Source: Rhodospirillaceae bacterium
Lineage (GTDB): Bacteria; Pseudomonadota; Alphaproteobacteria; UBA828
Length of the DNA: 64,000 nucleotides
Reading direction: 5' to 3'
Assembly (NCBI GenBank): GCA_002728135.1
Contig: PBVE01000023.1
Span: 248,001-312,000 of the forward strand
The notes under the pieces were generated by a model that did no database searches, was not told where the DNA came from, and saw only the letters and a program-made list of their open reading frames with translations. The position numbers were made by a program, and so were the translations under genes. Below are positions 43,826-54,000 of the stretch, one piece after another. Position 1 is the first letter of the stretch. The number at the start of each line of letters is the position of its first letter.

Positions 43826-46126
43826 ATGCTTTCAACTAACCTTGAAAAAAGTCTGCAAGTTGCCTTTTCTGTTGCTAAGAAAAACGACCATGAATTCGTA
43901 ACATTAGAGCATTTGTTGTTGGCATTATTAGAAGATCCAGATTCTAAAGCTGTTTTTGAAGCATGTGATGTGGATACATCTAAATTACAAGAAGATTTAA
44001 CTGTGTTTATTAATACAGAGCTGAATAAGGAGCAATACAAAACCACGGATTCAGATCATGGCGAAGAATTGGGTTATTCTACCTCTTTCCAGCGTGTAGT
44101 TCAGCGTGCTGTTATTCATGTCCAGTCCTCAGGGCGTGACAAGGTTACAGGTGCGAATGTACTAGTTGCAATGTTTTCTGAGAGTGAGAGTCATGCGGTG
44201 TTTTTTCTTAAAAAACAATCTCTAACAAGACTCGACATAGTAAATTTTATTTCCCATGGAATTAAGAAATCAAATAAAGGAGATAATCTTGAATATCGGG
44301 GGGTGTCAGGGTCAGAAGAAAATACTGATGATGTTGTTGTTAAAAAGGGGATGAATGCACTTGAATCCTATTGTGCAAACCTTAATGAGGAAGCTCGAGA
44401 AGGTAAAATTGACCCCCTTATCGGACGAGATCAGGAAATAGAACGAACTGTCCAAGTGCTTTGTCGCCGTCGTAAGAACAACCCTCTATTTGTGGGTGAT
44501 CCAGGGGTAGGAAAAACTGCTATAGCTGAAGGCTTAGCAAGAAGAATAGTGGATAAACAAGTACCTGAGGTAATTGCTTCAGTAACAATTTATTCTCTCG
44601 ATATGGGTCTATTGTTGGCTGGTACTCGCTATAGAGGAGATTTTGAAGAACGAATTAAGGCTGTAATTAGCCAATTAGATGAGATTGATGGGGCAATTCT
44701 TTTTATTGATGAAATCCATACAATAATAGGTGCTGGAGCTACATCTGGCGGATCTATGGATGCTTCAAACATTTTGAAACCCGCACTTCAAAGAGGGTCT
44801 TTGAGTTGTATTGGATCAACTACTTACAAGGAATACCGCAATTACTTTGATAAAGACAGAGCACTATCACGCAGATTTGAAAAAATTGATATTAGAGAAC
44901 CATCTCTTGAGGATGCAATAAAAATATTGCGTGGTATAAAACCTTATTATGAGGAGCATCATCAAATTAAATATACTTCTGAAGCAATTAGATCTGCTGT
45001 AGAGTTATCTGATAGATATATTCATGACCGTAAATTACCCGATAAAGCTATTGATGTAATTGATGAAGTTGGTGCTATGCAAGCTCTCAAAAGTAATTCA
45101 AAGAGGAAAAAGACCGTTGGTGTCAGAGACGTGGAGTCTGTAATTTCTAAGATTGCCAGAATTCCACCGAAAACCGTAAGTGGGGAAGATAAAACATCTC
45201 TAAAAAACTTAGAAAGAGATCTGGCAACTGTTGTTTTTGGTCAGAACAGTGCAATTACTCAAGTTAGTAATGCAATTAAATTAGCTCGTGCAGGATTAAG
45301 AGAAACTGAGAAGCCAGTAGGTTCATACATCTTTTCTGGTCCTACTGGTGTAGGTAAAACTGAGGTTGCTCGCCAATTGGCACATACTCTTGGAATAGAC
45401 CTAATTCGTTTTGACATGTCTGAATATATGGAACGCCATACTGTCTCAAGGCTAATTGGTGCACCACCGGGTTATGTTGGTTTTGATCAAGGTGGCTTGT
45501 TGACGGATGCAGTAGATAAAACTCCTCATGCCGTATTGTTGCTTGATGAGATAGAGAAGGCACACCCCGATCTTTTCAATCTTCTTCTTCAAGTAATGGA
45601 TCATGGTACTCTCACTGATCATAATGGTAAGAAAATAGATTTTCGTAATATAATAATAATTATGACGACCAATGCCGGTGCGGCAGATCTTGCTAAGCCA
45701 GCTATAGGCTTTGAGCGTGAGACACGCTCGGGTGATGACCAAGAGGCAATAACGAAATTATTCTCACCTGAATTTCGTAATCGACTAGATGCTATTATCG
45801 CATTTTCGCCACTTACACCTGAAATAGTAAGACTGGTAGTGGGGAAGTTTATTATGCAACTTGAGGAGCTTCTTGCTGATAAAAAAGTAGAAATTGAAGT
45901 AGGAGAGAGAGTTATTGAGTGGCTTGTTTCTGAAGGATTCGACTCAACTTATGGTGCTAGACCCATCTCACGTTTAATTCAAGAAAAAATAAAAAAACCG
46001 TTAGCAGACGAAATGTTATTTGGAAAACTAGAGAAAGGAGGAATGGTCAGATTAGACTATGTGAAAGATGAAATTAGTTTTGAATATTATTTAGATCCTT
46101 TTAAACAGAAAAAACTAAAGTCTTAA
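43826..46126 (+). CDS. clpA: ATP-dependent Clp protease ATP-binding subunit ClpA
   Basis: ClpA unfolds proteins for ClpP. The order is a Clp N domain (1-145), AAA-1 with Walker [10 protein letters not shown] near residue 225, and AAA-2 with GPTGVGKTE near 503, ending in a D2-small domain. There is no ClpB-type middle domain, which favours ClpA. ClpP is not in the window. Length is 766 residues. The gap after its stop to the convergent GNAT gene is only 24 bases. Confidence 0.96.
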   Translation: MLSTNLEKSLQVAFSVAKKNDHEFVTLEHLLLALLEDPDSKAVFEACDVDTSKLQEDLTVFINTELNKEQYKTTDSDHGEELGYSTSFQRVVQRAVIHVQSSGRDKVTGANVLVAMFSESESHAVFFLKKQSLTRLDIVNFISHGIKKSNKGDNLEYRGVSGSEENTDDVVVKKGMNALESYCANLNEEAREGKIDPLIGRDQEIERTVQVLCRRRKNNPLFVGDPGVGKTAIAEGLARRIVDKQVPEVIASVTIYSLDMGLLLAGTRYRGDFEERIKAVISQLDEIDGAILFIDEIHTIIGAGATSGGSMDASNILKPALQRGSLSCIGSTTYKEYRNYFDKDRALSRRFEKIDIREPSLEDAIKILRGIKPYYEEHHQIKYTSEAIRSAVELSDRYIHDRKLPDKAIDVIDEVGAMQALKSNSKRKKTVGVRDVESVISKIARIPPKTVSGEDKTSLKNLERDLATVVFGQNSAITQVSNAIKLARAGLRETEKPVGSYIFSGPTGVGKTEVARQLAHTLGIDLIRFDMSEYMERHTVSRLIGAPPGYVGFDQGGLLTDAVDKTPHAVLLLDEIEKAHPDLFNLLLQVMDHGTLTDHNGKKIDFRNIIIIMTTNAGAADLAKPAIGFERETRSGDDQEAITKLFSPEFRNRLDAIIAFSPLTPEIVRLVVGKFIMQLEELLADKKVEIEVGERVIEWLVSEGFDSTYGARPISRLIQEKIKKPLADEMLFGKLEKGGMVRLDYVKDEISFEYYLDPFKQKKLKS

Positions 46127-46150
46127 ATTGATGTGCGTCGATTGATTCTA

Positions 46151-47314
46151 CTATACTCGTTTAAAGGGTGAGTGTTTTTCTAAAATTTTTATTTCCCTAT
46201 CCACGTTAGTAACTTCGTTTGTAAGATACTCACTAACTGCCTGACGTAATCCTGGGTGAGCTATCCAATGTGATGAATATGTAGTAGTGGGGATGTAACC
46301 GCGCGAAAGTTTATGTCCCCCTTGGGCACCAGCCTCAATTTTGTTAATTTTATTTGTAATTGCAAAATCAATTGCTTGGTAATAACAGACCTCAAAATGT
46401 AAAAATTTATGGTCTTCTATACACCCCCAATTTCTTCCATATAAAGTATTATTTCCAAGAAAATTTAGTGCAGCACCAATCGGTTTACCTGCCCTCTCGG
46501 CTACAATCAAAATTATTTGATCTGCCATTCTATTCCCTAAGAGGCTAAAAAAATCACGATTTAAATAGGGAATGCCCCACTTGCGCTGTCCTGTATTTTT
46601 GTAAAATGTATAAAATGAATCCCAATGATGCTCTTTAATACTATCACCGCAAAGGGTTGAAATTTTTATATCATTTATAATTGCTTTCCTTCGTTCTTTT
46701 CGTATTTGTTTTCTCTTCGATGAAGAAAATGTAGATAAAAATTCTTCAAAGTTTTCATAACCCTGATTGAACCAGTGAAATTGTATCCCTGTGCGTTTTA
46801 GCATCCCTAATTCACTAAAATTATTCCACTCTTCTCTCGTTGGAAAAGTTATGTGCAAAGATGATGCACCCATATTTTGGCAATGTTCGATAGCTTTCAA
46901 AATTAGTGCTTTCCTTGCAATTTCTGGTTTGTCTACATTTGGTGAAATTAGCAACCTTGGACCCGTTGCTGGTGTGAACGGGACTGAGACTTGAAGTTTT
47001 GGATAATATCTACCGCCCGCTCTGTGAAAAGCATCAGCCCAGCCATGATCAAAAACATATTCACCCGCGGAATGCTCTTTTAGATACATTGGCATAGTGC
47101 CAACAATATTTGTGCCCGAGTATAGTACAAGGTGCTGGGCCCTCCAGCCGGTTTCAGAGATTGCAGATCCACTTTCTTCTAATGAAAGAAGAAAGTTAAA
47201 GAGCATAAAAGGATGGTTCGAGTTTAAACAGTGATTCCAAGTGTTTTCCGGAATATCAGTTATGGAGTCAGCTACTTGAACAGTAAATTGGCTTTTTAGA
47301 GGGGTGTCTTGCAT
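46151..47314 (-). CDS. FemAB/GNAT-like protein (DUF482, COG3146)
   Basis: A 387-residue protein of the group often described as a peptidoglycan biosynthesis-like or GNAT acyltransferase (DUF482). Visible marks are HPFMLFNFLLSLEESG near the N-terminus, FSSSKRKQIRKERRK in the middle (residues near 180) and an acyltransferase-like C-terminal domain with GRNWGCIEDHKFLHFEVCYY. Function is not established. It shares the strand with the TPP, RidA and dehydrogenase genes that lie upstream of it, with a 64-base gap to the TPP gene. No ribosome site is clear before its ATG. Confidence 0.82.
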   Translation of the reverse strand: MQDTPLKSQFTVQVADSITDIPENTWNHCLNSNHPFMLFNFLLSLEESGSAISETGWRAQHLVLYSGTNIVGTMPMYLKEHSAGEYVFDHGWADAFHRAGGRYYPKLQVSVPFTPATGPRLLISPNVDKPEIARKALILKAIEHCQNMGASSLHITFPTREEWNNFSELGMLKRTGIQFHWFNQGYENFEEFLSTFSSSKRKQIRKERRKAIINDIKISTLCGDSIKEHHWDSFYTFYKNTGQRKWGIPYLNRDFFSLLGNRMADQIILIVAERAGKPIGAALNFLGNNTLYGRNWGCIEDHKFLHFEVCYYQAIDFAITNKINKIEAGAQGGHKLSRGYIPTTTYSSHWIAHPGLRQAVSEYLTNEVTNVDREIKILEKHSPFKRV

Positions 47315-47378
47315 CTTTAAACTGTTGATTTAATTTCTAAAATCTGAATCTAAATGACTAAATTTCTGAAATCTGGAA

Positions 47379-49016
47379 CTATTCCATCTTAAGGCCTGTG
47401 CCACTGAGATCTCTTAGATCAGTTACAATATGAATAAGTGTTGGTTCCATGGAGGATAAAGCGTTTCTGAATACGGGTTCGAATTCATCAGTCTTTCTCA
47501 CTGTTGAAGCTCTTGCTCCCCAGCCTCTTGCTGCAGCCGCGAAGTCGGGGCTTTTAATTTTTGTACCGTATTGATTATTTTCTCCATAGTGCACATATTG
47601 ATGCATAGCTATAGTTCCATAAGCAGAATTATCACAAACAATTACAATTATTGGCAGGTTATTCTCGACAGCTGATATTAATTCTTGCCCCGTCATCATA
47701 AAACCTCCGTCCCCTGCTATAGCAACGACAGTATGCTCCGGATAGGCTATTTTTGCTCCAAATGCTGCTGGCACACTATAACCCATAGCTCCAACAGCAG
47801 GTCCAGCTTGAGCCTTAGAGTGTGTATATGAACCATGGCGCTGAAACCACGTAGAAAAATTACCGGCATCGCAGGTCATAATAGAATTACTTGGTAAAAG
47901 ATCACTCATTTTGCTTGCAATAGCCGCTAGATCTACATTTCCTATAGAGGGATTATTTTCAGGTTTTGTCCAATCACGGTATATTCTATTAATCTTTTCT
48001 CTCCATTCCATTCTACTAGAAGGAGCTTGATCACTTAGTTTTTCACTTAAGGCTATAATGGTTGGTTTACTGTCCGCACAGATTGGTATATTTGGTTTGT
48101 TGTTAATTAGTCCTTCTTGACTTGGAAATACTTGTATAAGTGACTGGGACTCTCTAACTAATGAGAAGTCAAGCGAAGTTGCTCCATCAAGCCTTGTGCC
48201 TATTCCTATTACCAAATCTACATCAGACCAAAATTCATTTTGATAATCGTTTAGAGCTAAGCCAAAATGACCAAAATATCCGGAATAATTTGAATCTATA
48301 ACACCTTGTCTTCGGAATCCTGCAATAACTCCTGCTCCAATTTGGGAAGCAAATTTTTCGAGAAGATCATTGCAGCGTTCAAAATTAATCATTTCTCCAG
48401 CTATTATGACTGGATACTTAGAACACTCTATCATTTCAACTGCAGAATTTATTAATTCTACTTCCGCTAAGATAGTTGCCCTATCAACAGGCTCTATCTC
48501 TAATTTATTTTTTACCTCTCCAAAACCTACATCTTCAGGTAGTGGGACAATAACAGGTCCCGGTCGTCCTTCCATAGAAATCCTAAGTGCTTCTTCGGTA
48601 GCAGAACTAACATCTTCTGCTTTTATAGGCTCTATGACAGCTTTTGCTACTTGTCCAAACATTTCTGAATAGTTTATTTCTTGAAAAGACTCTAGTCCCA
48701 GTTGATCTGTTGGCACTTGTCCTACAAACATGACCAAAGGATTGCTATCCTGGCGTGCAGTATGGATTCCTATTGAAGCGTTTGTGGCACCTGGGCCTCT
48801 TGTAACAAATGCAACCCCAGGTCTACTTGTGAGGCGACCATAGGCATCAGCTGCGAATGATGCTCCAGATTCATGTCGTGTATTAATAAATCTTAAAGCA
48901 TTGTTTTTTGCCCTAATGGCTTCTAACACTGAAAGATAACTTTCACCAGGTACGCCAAAAATATATTTTACACCATTGTCTATAAGAGTAGAGACAAGAG
49001 ATTCACCACCATTCAT
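47379..49016 (-). CDS. thiamine pyrophosphate-binding protein (acetolactate synthase-like)
   Basis: TPP enzyme of the acetolactate synthase/pyruvate oxidase superfamily. The N-terminal catalytic Glu is in TRHESGASFAADAYGR; the TPP motif is GDGGFMMTGQELISAVENN with the DN ending. It resembles the alphaproteobacterial proteins that begin GGESLV...GVPGESYL, and not IlvB: no regulatory ACT-domain subunit is adjacent. The start ATG 49016 gives a 545-residue protein, 13 bases after the RidA stop; a longer TTG start at 49055 would overlap it by 26 bases. Substrate is unknown: a 2-oxoacid decarboxylase or carboligase role is likely. Confidence 0.85.
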   Translation of the reverse strand: MNGGESLVSTLIDNGVKYIFGVPGESYLSVLEAIRAKNNALRFINTRHESGASFAADAYGRLTSRPGVAFVTRGPGATNASIGIHTARQDSNPLVMFVGQVPTDQLGLESFQEINYSEMFGQVAKAVIEPIKAEDVSSATEEALRISMEGRPGPVIVPLPEDVGFGEVKNKLEIEPVDRATILAEVELINSAVEMIECSKYPVIIAGEMINFERCNDLLEKFASQIGAGVIAGFRRQGVIDSNYSGYFGHFGLALNDYQNEFWSDVDLVIGIGTRLDGATSLDFSLVRESQSLIQVFPSQEGLINNKPNIPICADSKPTIIALSEKLSDQAPSSRMEWREKINRIYRDWTKPENNPSIGNVDLAAIASKMSDLLPSNSIMTCDAGNFSTWFQRHGSYTHSKAQAGPAVGAMGYSVPAAFGAKIAYPEHTVVAIAGDGGFMMTGQELISAVENNLPIIVIVCDNSAYGTIAMHQYVHYGENNQYGTKIKSPDFAAAARGWGARASTVRKTDEFEPVFRNALSSMEPTLIHIVTDLRDLSGTGLKME

Positions 49017-49029
49017 TCCATATGTCCAA

Positions 49030-49497
49030 TCATAAAATTTCCCATATTGACTCAACTTCTACCGCACAATCTAATGGTAATGAACTACATCCAACAGCTG
49101 CTCGAGAGTGAGGCCCAGCTATACCAAAAATATCTGATATGAGGTCAGAGGCACCATTACCAACCTTAGGATGGTCAATAAAATCAGAAGTGCAGGCAAT
49201 TAGAACTCTAATATTTACACATTTTTTTACTATTTCTAAATCACCTTTGCATGCTGATTTTAGGTGTGCTATCGCGTTGAGGGTAGCATTTCTAGCTGCT
49301 TGATATCCCTGCTCAGTTGTTAGGTTTGCCCCCAATTTTCCCTTTAGTGACTGGTCTTGTCCTATAAAACAAACTTGTCCAGAGATAAAAATGAGTTTTC
49401 CTGTGATTACAAAAGGTACATAACTTGCAACTGGAATGGGTGGTTGGGGCAAGATAACATTATGTTTCTTTAAATTGTTCTCTATGCTGTTTTTCAT
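49030..49497 (-). CDS. RidA family protein
   Basis: RidA proteins hydrolyse reactive enamine/imine intermediates such as 2-aminoacrylate. This 155-residue member has an N-terminal extension, the ISGQVCFIGQD segment and the conserved Arg in HSRAAVG near the end that binds the carboxylate. It is longer than E. coli RidA (128), so it may be in one of the larger Rid subgroups. It lies directly upstream of the TPP-enzyme gene and 63 bases after the 2-hydroxyacid dehydrogenase gene. Together these suggest one small pathway in which a 2-imino/2-oxo acid is handled; this is inference. Confidence 0.85.
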   Translation of the reverse strand: MKNSIENNLKKHNVILPQPPIPVASYVPFVITGKLIFISGQVCFIGQDQSLKGKLGANLTTEQGYQAARNATLNAIAHLKSACKGDLEIVKKCVNIRVLIACTSDFIDHPKVGNGASDLISDIFGIAGPHSRAAVGCSSLPLDCAVEVESIWEIL

Positions 49498-49560
49498 TTG
49501 TATAACCCATTTTTTTTGTTTGGCATGCGTTAGTATGTAGCCTTAAATTTTTGTCTAATA

Positions 49561-50526
49561 TTAATTGACCTGATTTGGTGGGTTTTCACCTTTAAAAAAC
49601 GTTAATAAATTATCAATAGCTTGGAATCCCATTCCATCACGTCCCTCTCTTGTTGCACTCCCAATATGAGGGAGAAGAAAGGTATTAACAAGATCGGAAT
49701 ACCTTTTGTCCAATTTAGGTTCTTTATTAAATACATCTAGACCAGCAGATGCCACGTGCCCAGATTTTAGAGCTTCTATAAGTGCGTTGTCATCAATAAC
49801 TTCACCTCTTGATGTATTTATAACAATTGCACCTTTTGGGAGTAAATCTATCCGTTGTTTAGATAAGAAGCCCCTAGTATCTTCGGTTAATGCACAGTGG
49901 AGAGAGAGAATGTCAGAGTTTTTTAAAAGAGAATCACTAGTAGCATGATAGATTGCCCCGTCTTCCTCTGATGAAGAAAGTTTTTTCCTATTGTGGTAAT
50001 GAATTTCCAGGCCAAAAATTTTTGCCCTGATTGCAACTGCCTTCCCAATTCGACCCATACCAAAAATGCCAAGTTTTTTTCCAATAAGACTTTGGCCAAT
50101 CATAAATTCTGTATGCCAACCAGACCATTTTCCACTACGAACTAATTTGTCCGCTTCTGCACCTCTTCTTGCGGCACCAAGCATGAGAAGCATAGCAATC
50201 TCAGCAGTTGGATTTGTGACTGAGTCAGGTGAGTTGGTTACTACAATTCCTCTGTTTCTTGCTGCTATCCCGTCAACATTTTCGTGCCCTGCTGTATAGC
50301 ACGCAATAATTTTAATTGAACTTGATAGAGCATTTATTGTGGTCTCATCAAGTTTGTCATTGGAGCAAACAAGTAAAGCATCAGAATCCTTCGATTTTTT
50401 AATTAACTCATTCTGAGTATATAAGTTGTCAGTTGGGTTGATACGGATATCAAAACTTTTCTTTGCCAGATTTTCCACGGCTATTGGCATTTTCCGAGTT
50501 ATTGTTAATATTTTTTTTTTAGGCAT
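49561..50526 (-). CDS. D-isomer-specific 2-hydroxyacid dehydrogenase
   Basis: NAD(P)-dependent interconversion of a 2-oxoacid and its D-2-hydroxyacid. The cofactor motif GIFGMGRIGKA is near residue 151. The catalytic Arg is in INTSRGEVID, the Glu in LDVFNKEP and the His in LLPHIGSATREG. Length is 321 residues. It is closest in plan to glyoxylate/hydroxypyruvate reductases of the GyaR type. It shares strand and closeness with RidA and the TPP enzyme. The substrate is not decided by sequence. Confidence 0.88.
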   Translation of the reverse strand: MPKKKILTITRKMPIAVENLAKKSFDIRINPTDNLYTQNELIKKSKDSDALLVCSNDKLDETTINALSSSIKIIACYTAGHENVDGIAARNRGIVVTNSPDSVTNPTAEIAMLLMLGAARRGAEADKLVRSGKWSGWHTEFMIGQSLIGKKLGIFGMGRIGKAVAIRAKIFGLEIHYHNRKKLSSSEEDGAIYHATSDSLLKNSDILSLHCALTEDTRGFLSKQRIDLLPKGAIVINTSRGEVIDDNALIEALKSGHVASAGLDVFNKEPKLDKRYSDLVNTFLLPHIGSATREGRDGMGFQAIDNLLTFFKGENPPNQVN

Positions 50527-50597
50527 TTGTGCCGCCCAACAGGGATTGAAAAGTTTGTGACATAAAGAAATATTAATTGGATAGATGTAGAGTGTTG

Positions 50598-50765
50598 TTA
50601 TTTAATCTTAGATTCCTTAAAATCGACATGTTTTCTTACTACTGGATCATATTTCCTGAGACTTAGTTTTTCACTGTCCGTTCTTGGGTTTTTCCGTGTT
50701 GTATAATAAAAACCTGTTCCTGCGGAACTTACTAACTTTATGATTATGCTATTGGCTTTGGCCAT
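50598..50765 (-). CDS. rpmG: 50S ribosomal protein L33
   Basis: A 55-residue ribosomal protein too short for many ORF lists. It starts [16 protein letters not shown] and has [12 protein letters not shown], then [14 protein letters not shown], the typical L33 pattern; it lacks the Cys pairs of the zinc form. AGGA lies about 6 bases before the ATG. It is a minus-strand gene, between the 75-residue protein and the dehydrogenase. In alphaproteobacteria rpmG often lies near topA, as here. Confidence 0.95.
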   Translation of the reverse strand: MAKANSIIIKLVSSAGTGFYYTTRKNPRTDSEKLSLRKYDPVVRKHVDFKESKIK

Positions 50766-50849
50766 TTTCTTTCCTCATTACAGAACAAGTTTATAATAAA
50801 TCAGTTGGGAACATAAACTTCGTAGCTGAGCTGTCAAGTATATCTGTAA

Positions 50850-51077
50850 TTAGTTTAATTTATCCAGAACTTTTAAACCTTCAGGAGTGATACGGCATAC
50901 CAGCCATTCTGGCATAATTGGATTATGTTTCCATGGCTCAGCCCATCCAGCATTTATACATGCCTTAACAGTCCGGTTGTCAATTTGTTTTCCATCTTTA
51001 GAAAATAAAGGCAATTTTCCGCCAGGTTGTTCTAGCCCGCGTTCTAACCATTGTTTTTGTGCCTTGGTAGGTCGCAT
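50850..51077 (-). CDS. conserved small hypothetical protein
   Basis: A 75-residue protein with no assigned function that I recall as widespread in alphaproteobacteria. It begins MRPTKAQKQWLERGLEQPGGKLPLF-like, with PGGKLPLFSKDG and AGWAEPW as the best conserved parts, and a C-terminal LVCRITPEGLKVL, which could be a small winged-helix module. AAAGG stands 7 bases upstream of the ATG, so it is probably real and translated. It lies between topA and rpmG where rnr is found in related genomes. Confidence 0.75.
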   Translation of the reverse strand: MRPTKAQKQWLERGLEQPGGKLPLFSKDGKQIDNRTVKACINAGWAEPWKHNPIMPEWLVCRITPEGLKVLDKLN

Positions 51078-51261
51078 AAATTAACCTTTGTATAGTTTGT
51101 AAGATACTATGGCCTTGCCTTGGAAAGTTCAATCCACTGAGGTTAAAATTAAAGTAAAAAATTTATTTTTTAATTTTTAACTGATTTATCTAATACTCAT
51201 TAAAACTAGCGTCATATTTCTCTAATCTATGATAAATACAATTGTTGTTAGTTGACTTTGA

Positions 51262-53793
51262 TTATAATTTTTTAGATTTTTTAGATTTTTTTTTGCCGCC
51301 AGTTTTCTTCTTTCCAGCTTTTTGTCTTTTTGCTGCTAAAATATCAATTGCTTCTTGAATTGTAAGGCTTTCAGGATCAAATGCTTTTGGAATTGTTGCA
51401 TTAACACGACCATGTTGAACGTATGGTCCGAAGCGTCCATCTTTTACAATTATGGATTTCTCATCATCAGGATGAGGTCCAAGATCTTTAAGAGGTTTGC
51501 TGGCTCGCCCTTTTGCACTAGCTAGTAGGTCAACTGCACGATTGAGTCCTATTGAAAGTATATCATCATCCTTAGCTAGAGATTTATATTTACCGTCGCA
51601 ATGTACGTATGGGCCATACCGTCCAATACCAGCGGTTATAGGTTTTGAAAATTCAGGATGGTTCCCAATTGTTCTGGGTAATTCTAAAATTTTAATTGCT
51701 ATGTCAAGGTCTACATCAGAGGGGAAAATATTTTGCGGCAGTGAACTGCGTTTAGGTTTCTTATTTTTCTCTGTTATTTCACCAAGCTGAATATATGGGC
51801 CAAATCTACCAATTTTTAAGTTTATTGGTTGACCTGTATTTGGGTCCAGACCAATTTCTCGAGATTCATCACTTGAGCCTCCTGCAAGAGGCCGTGTAAA
51901 TTTACATTCTGGGTAATCTGAACAACCTATAAATGGACCCATTTTGCCTAATTTTAAACTTAATTTTCCGTTATCACACTTTGGGCAAGTTCTGGGGTCT
52001 GCAGAGCCAGATATGACTGGAAACAGATGTGGGGATAGTTCTTCATCAAGTGCAGAGATCACGTCACGGACTCTAAGATTAGATGTATTTTCAACTGCCT
52101 GGCTTAGAGTTTTCCAAAATTCTTCTAAAACACCATTCCATTCTATTTGCCCGGCTGATATTTCATCTAGCTGTGTTTCCATCTTGGCTGTGAAATCATA
52201 CTCAACATAACGTGAGAAAAAGTTCTCTAGAAAGGTTATTAAAATTCTTCCACGGTCTTCAGGAAAAAAACGGCGATTTTCAAGTCTTACATAATTTCTA
52301 TCTTGGAGAACTGAAATAATGGAAGCGTATGTTGATGGACGGCCAATTCCTAAATTTTCCAATTCCTTTACCAAACTTGCTTCACTGAAACGGGGAGGAG
52401 GTTCAGTAAAGTGTTGATTAGATAATACTGAAACTAATTTGATTGAGTCACCAACTTTTAAGATAGGTAATTGAGTGCTAATTTCTTCATCATCTTGTGT
52501 CTCATCTTTACCTTCCTGATAAAGAGCAAGAAAACCCTTAAATGCAATAGTCGAGCCTGAAGCTCTTAATTCAATTGTATCGGCATTGTTATGAATAGTG
52601 ATAGTCATCCGGTCAATTTCAGCAGCAGCCATTTGACTAGCAAGAGTCCTTTTCCAAATTAATTCATATAGCTTTAACTGATCATTATTAAGTTGGCTTG
52701 CTAGTGATGATGGATTTATTTCAAAATTTGTTGGTCTGATAGCTTCATGTGCTTCCTGTGCATTTTTTGCTTTAACTTTGTAGTATCGTGGTGTTTTAGG
52801 AAGGTGTTTAGTGCTAAAATCATTCTCAATTTTTCTACGAACTTGTTGTAGGGCTTGGTTTGAAATCTGGACACCATCAGTTCGCATATAAGTAATTAAA
52901 CCAACTCTTTCCCCGTCTATTTCTATACCTTCATAAAGTTGTTGTGCTGTTTGCATCGTATTCTTAGCAGAGAATCGAAGTTTCCTTGATGCTTCTTGTT
53001 GAAGTGTGGATGTGGTAAACGGGGGGGCAGGGTTACGGCGGATTCTTTTTGGTTCAATTGAATTCACAGTTAAAGAACCCTCAACTAAATTACGTGCTGA
53101 GGTTGCCTCTTCTTCATTTTTAAGACTGAACTTATCTAATTTTTTTCCATCAAAATGAGTAAGCTTTGCATTAAATTCTCTGCCATCAGGAGCTTGCAGT
53201 ATTGTGTCTATAGACCAATATTCTTTTGGGGAAAAGTTTTCAATATTAGACTCTCGCTCTGCTATTAAACGCAGTGCGACTGATTGAACTCTTCCTGCAG
53301 ATCTTGCTCCAGGTAATTTTCTCCATAGAACTGGCGATAATGTAAACCCCATTAAATAATCTAATGCTCTACGAGCTCTATATGCATCAATTAGATTATT
53401 ATCAAGGTTACGAGGATTAGATATGGCTTCTAAAACTGCATTTTTTGTAATTTCAGTAAAAACGATTCTTTTTATGGATATTCCTTTAAGAGCCCCACGT
53501 TGTTTTAACTCATCAAGTACATGCCAAGATATTGCCTCACCCTCACGATCAGGGTCAGTAGCTAGGTAAAGATTTTTTGCTCCTTTTGTTGCGTCTCTAA
53601 TCTTACGAATATGTTGTTCAGACTTTTCACTAACCTCCCATAACATTTTAAAATTATTTTCGGGGTCAACGGATCCATTTTTGGGTGGTAAATCCCTTAC
53701 ATGGCCATAAGAAGCGTATACCTTGAAATTATTTCCAAGATATTTGTTTATGGTTGTTGCTTTTGCTGGTGATTCAACTATTACAATATCCAT
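51262..53793 (-). CDS. topA: DNA topoisomerase I
   Basis: Type IA topoisomerase that relaxes negative supercoils. TOPRIM is at the N-terminus (VIVESPAKA, then YLATDPDREGEA) and the active-site Tyr302 is in ITYMRTDG. The C-terminal part has one Cys4 zinc finger (CPKC...CSDYPEC) and then repeated GRFGPYV units (about three), followed by a Lys-rich tail of about 20 residues, as in alphaproteobacterial TopA. Length is 843 residues. AGG lies 9 bases upstream of the ATG. The 207-base gap upstream, to plsY, shows no gene; the 184-base gap downstream has only an AT-rich inverted repeat. Confidence 0.97.
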   Translation of the reverse strand: MDIVIVESPAKATTINKYLGNNFKVYASYGHVRDLPPKNGSVDPENNFKMLWEVSEKSEQHIRKIRDATKGAKNLYLATDPDREGEAISWHVLDELKQRGALKGISIKRIVFTEITKNAVLEAISNPRNLDNNLIDAYRARRALDYLMGFTLSPVLWRKLPGARSAGRVQSVALRLIAERESNIENFSPKEYWSIDTILQAPDGREFNAKLTHFDGKKLDKFSLKNEEEATSARNLVEGSLTVNSIEPKRIRRNPAPPFTTSTLQQEASRKLRFSAKNTMQTAQQLYEGIEIDGERVGLITYMRTDGVQISNQALQQVRRKIENDFSTKHLPKTPRYYKVKAKNAQEAHEAIRPTNFEINPSSLASQLNNDQLKLYELIWKRTLASQMAAAEIDRMTITIHNNADTIELRASGSTIAFKGFLALYQEGKDETQDDEEISTQLPILKVGDSIKLVSVLSNQHFTEPPPRFSEASLVKELENLGIGRPSTYASIISVLQDRNYVRLENRRFFPEDRGRILITFLENFFSRYVEYDFTAKMETQLDEISAGQIEWNGVLEEFWKTLSQAVENTSNLRVRDVISALDEELSPHLFPVISGSADPRTCPKCDNGKLSLKLGKMGPFIGCSDYPECKFTRPLAGGSSDESREIGLDPNTGQPINLKIGRFGPYIQLGEITEKNKKPKRSSLPQNIFPSDVDLDIAIKILELPRTIGNHPEFSKPITAGIGRYGPYVHCDGKYKSLAKDDDILSIGLNRAVDLLASAKGRASKPLKDLGPHPDDEKSIIVKDGRFGPYVQHGRVNATIPKAFDPESLTIQEAIDILAAKRQKAGKKKTGGKKKSKKSKKL

Positions 53794-54000
53794 TTTAATC
53801 GACCTGCTTTTAATTAGGTTAACTCTTTGAACAAATTTTAATATAATTGCTTAAAGCTATATTCTTATCGCCACAAGGATTTATCGTGCCAAAATGGTGA
53901 TATAGCTACAAAGTGTCAACCAAATGACAGCAAAGAAATATTAAAAATGTAATTTTTTGGACAATGATTTTATAGATATAGTCTTAATAAATCAGATGTT

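Noticed and set aside
51142-51181. AT-rich inverted repeat after topA as terminator
   Set aside because: The stem is A-T except for one pair, has an interior loop and no T-run on the topA strand.
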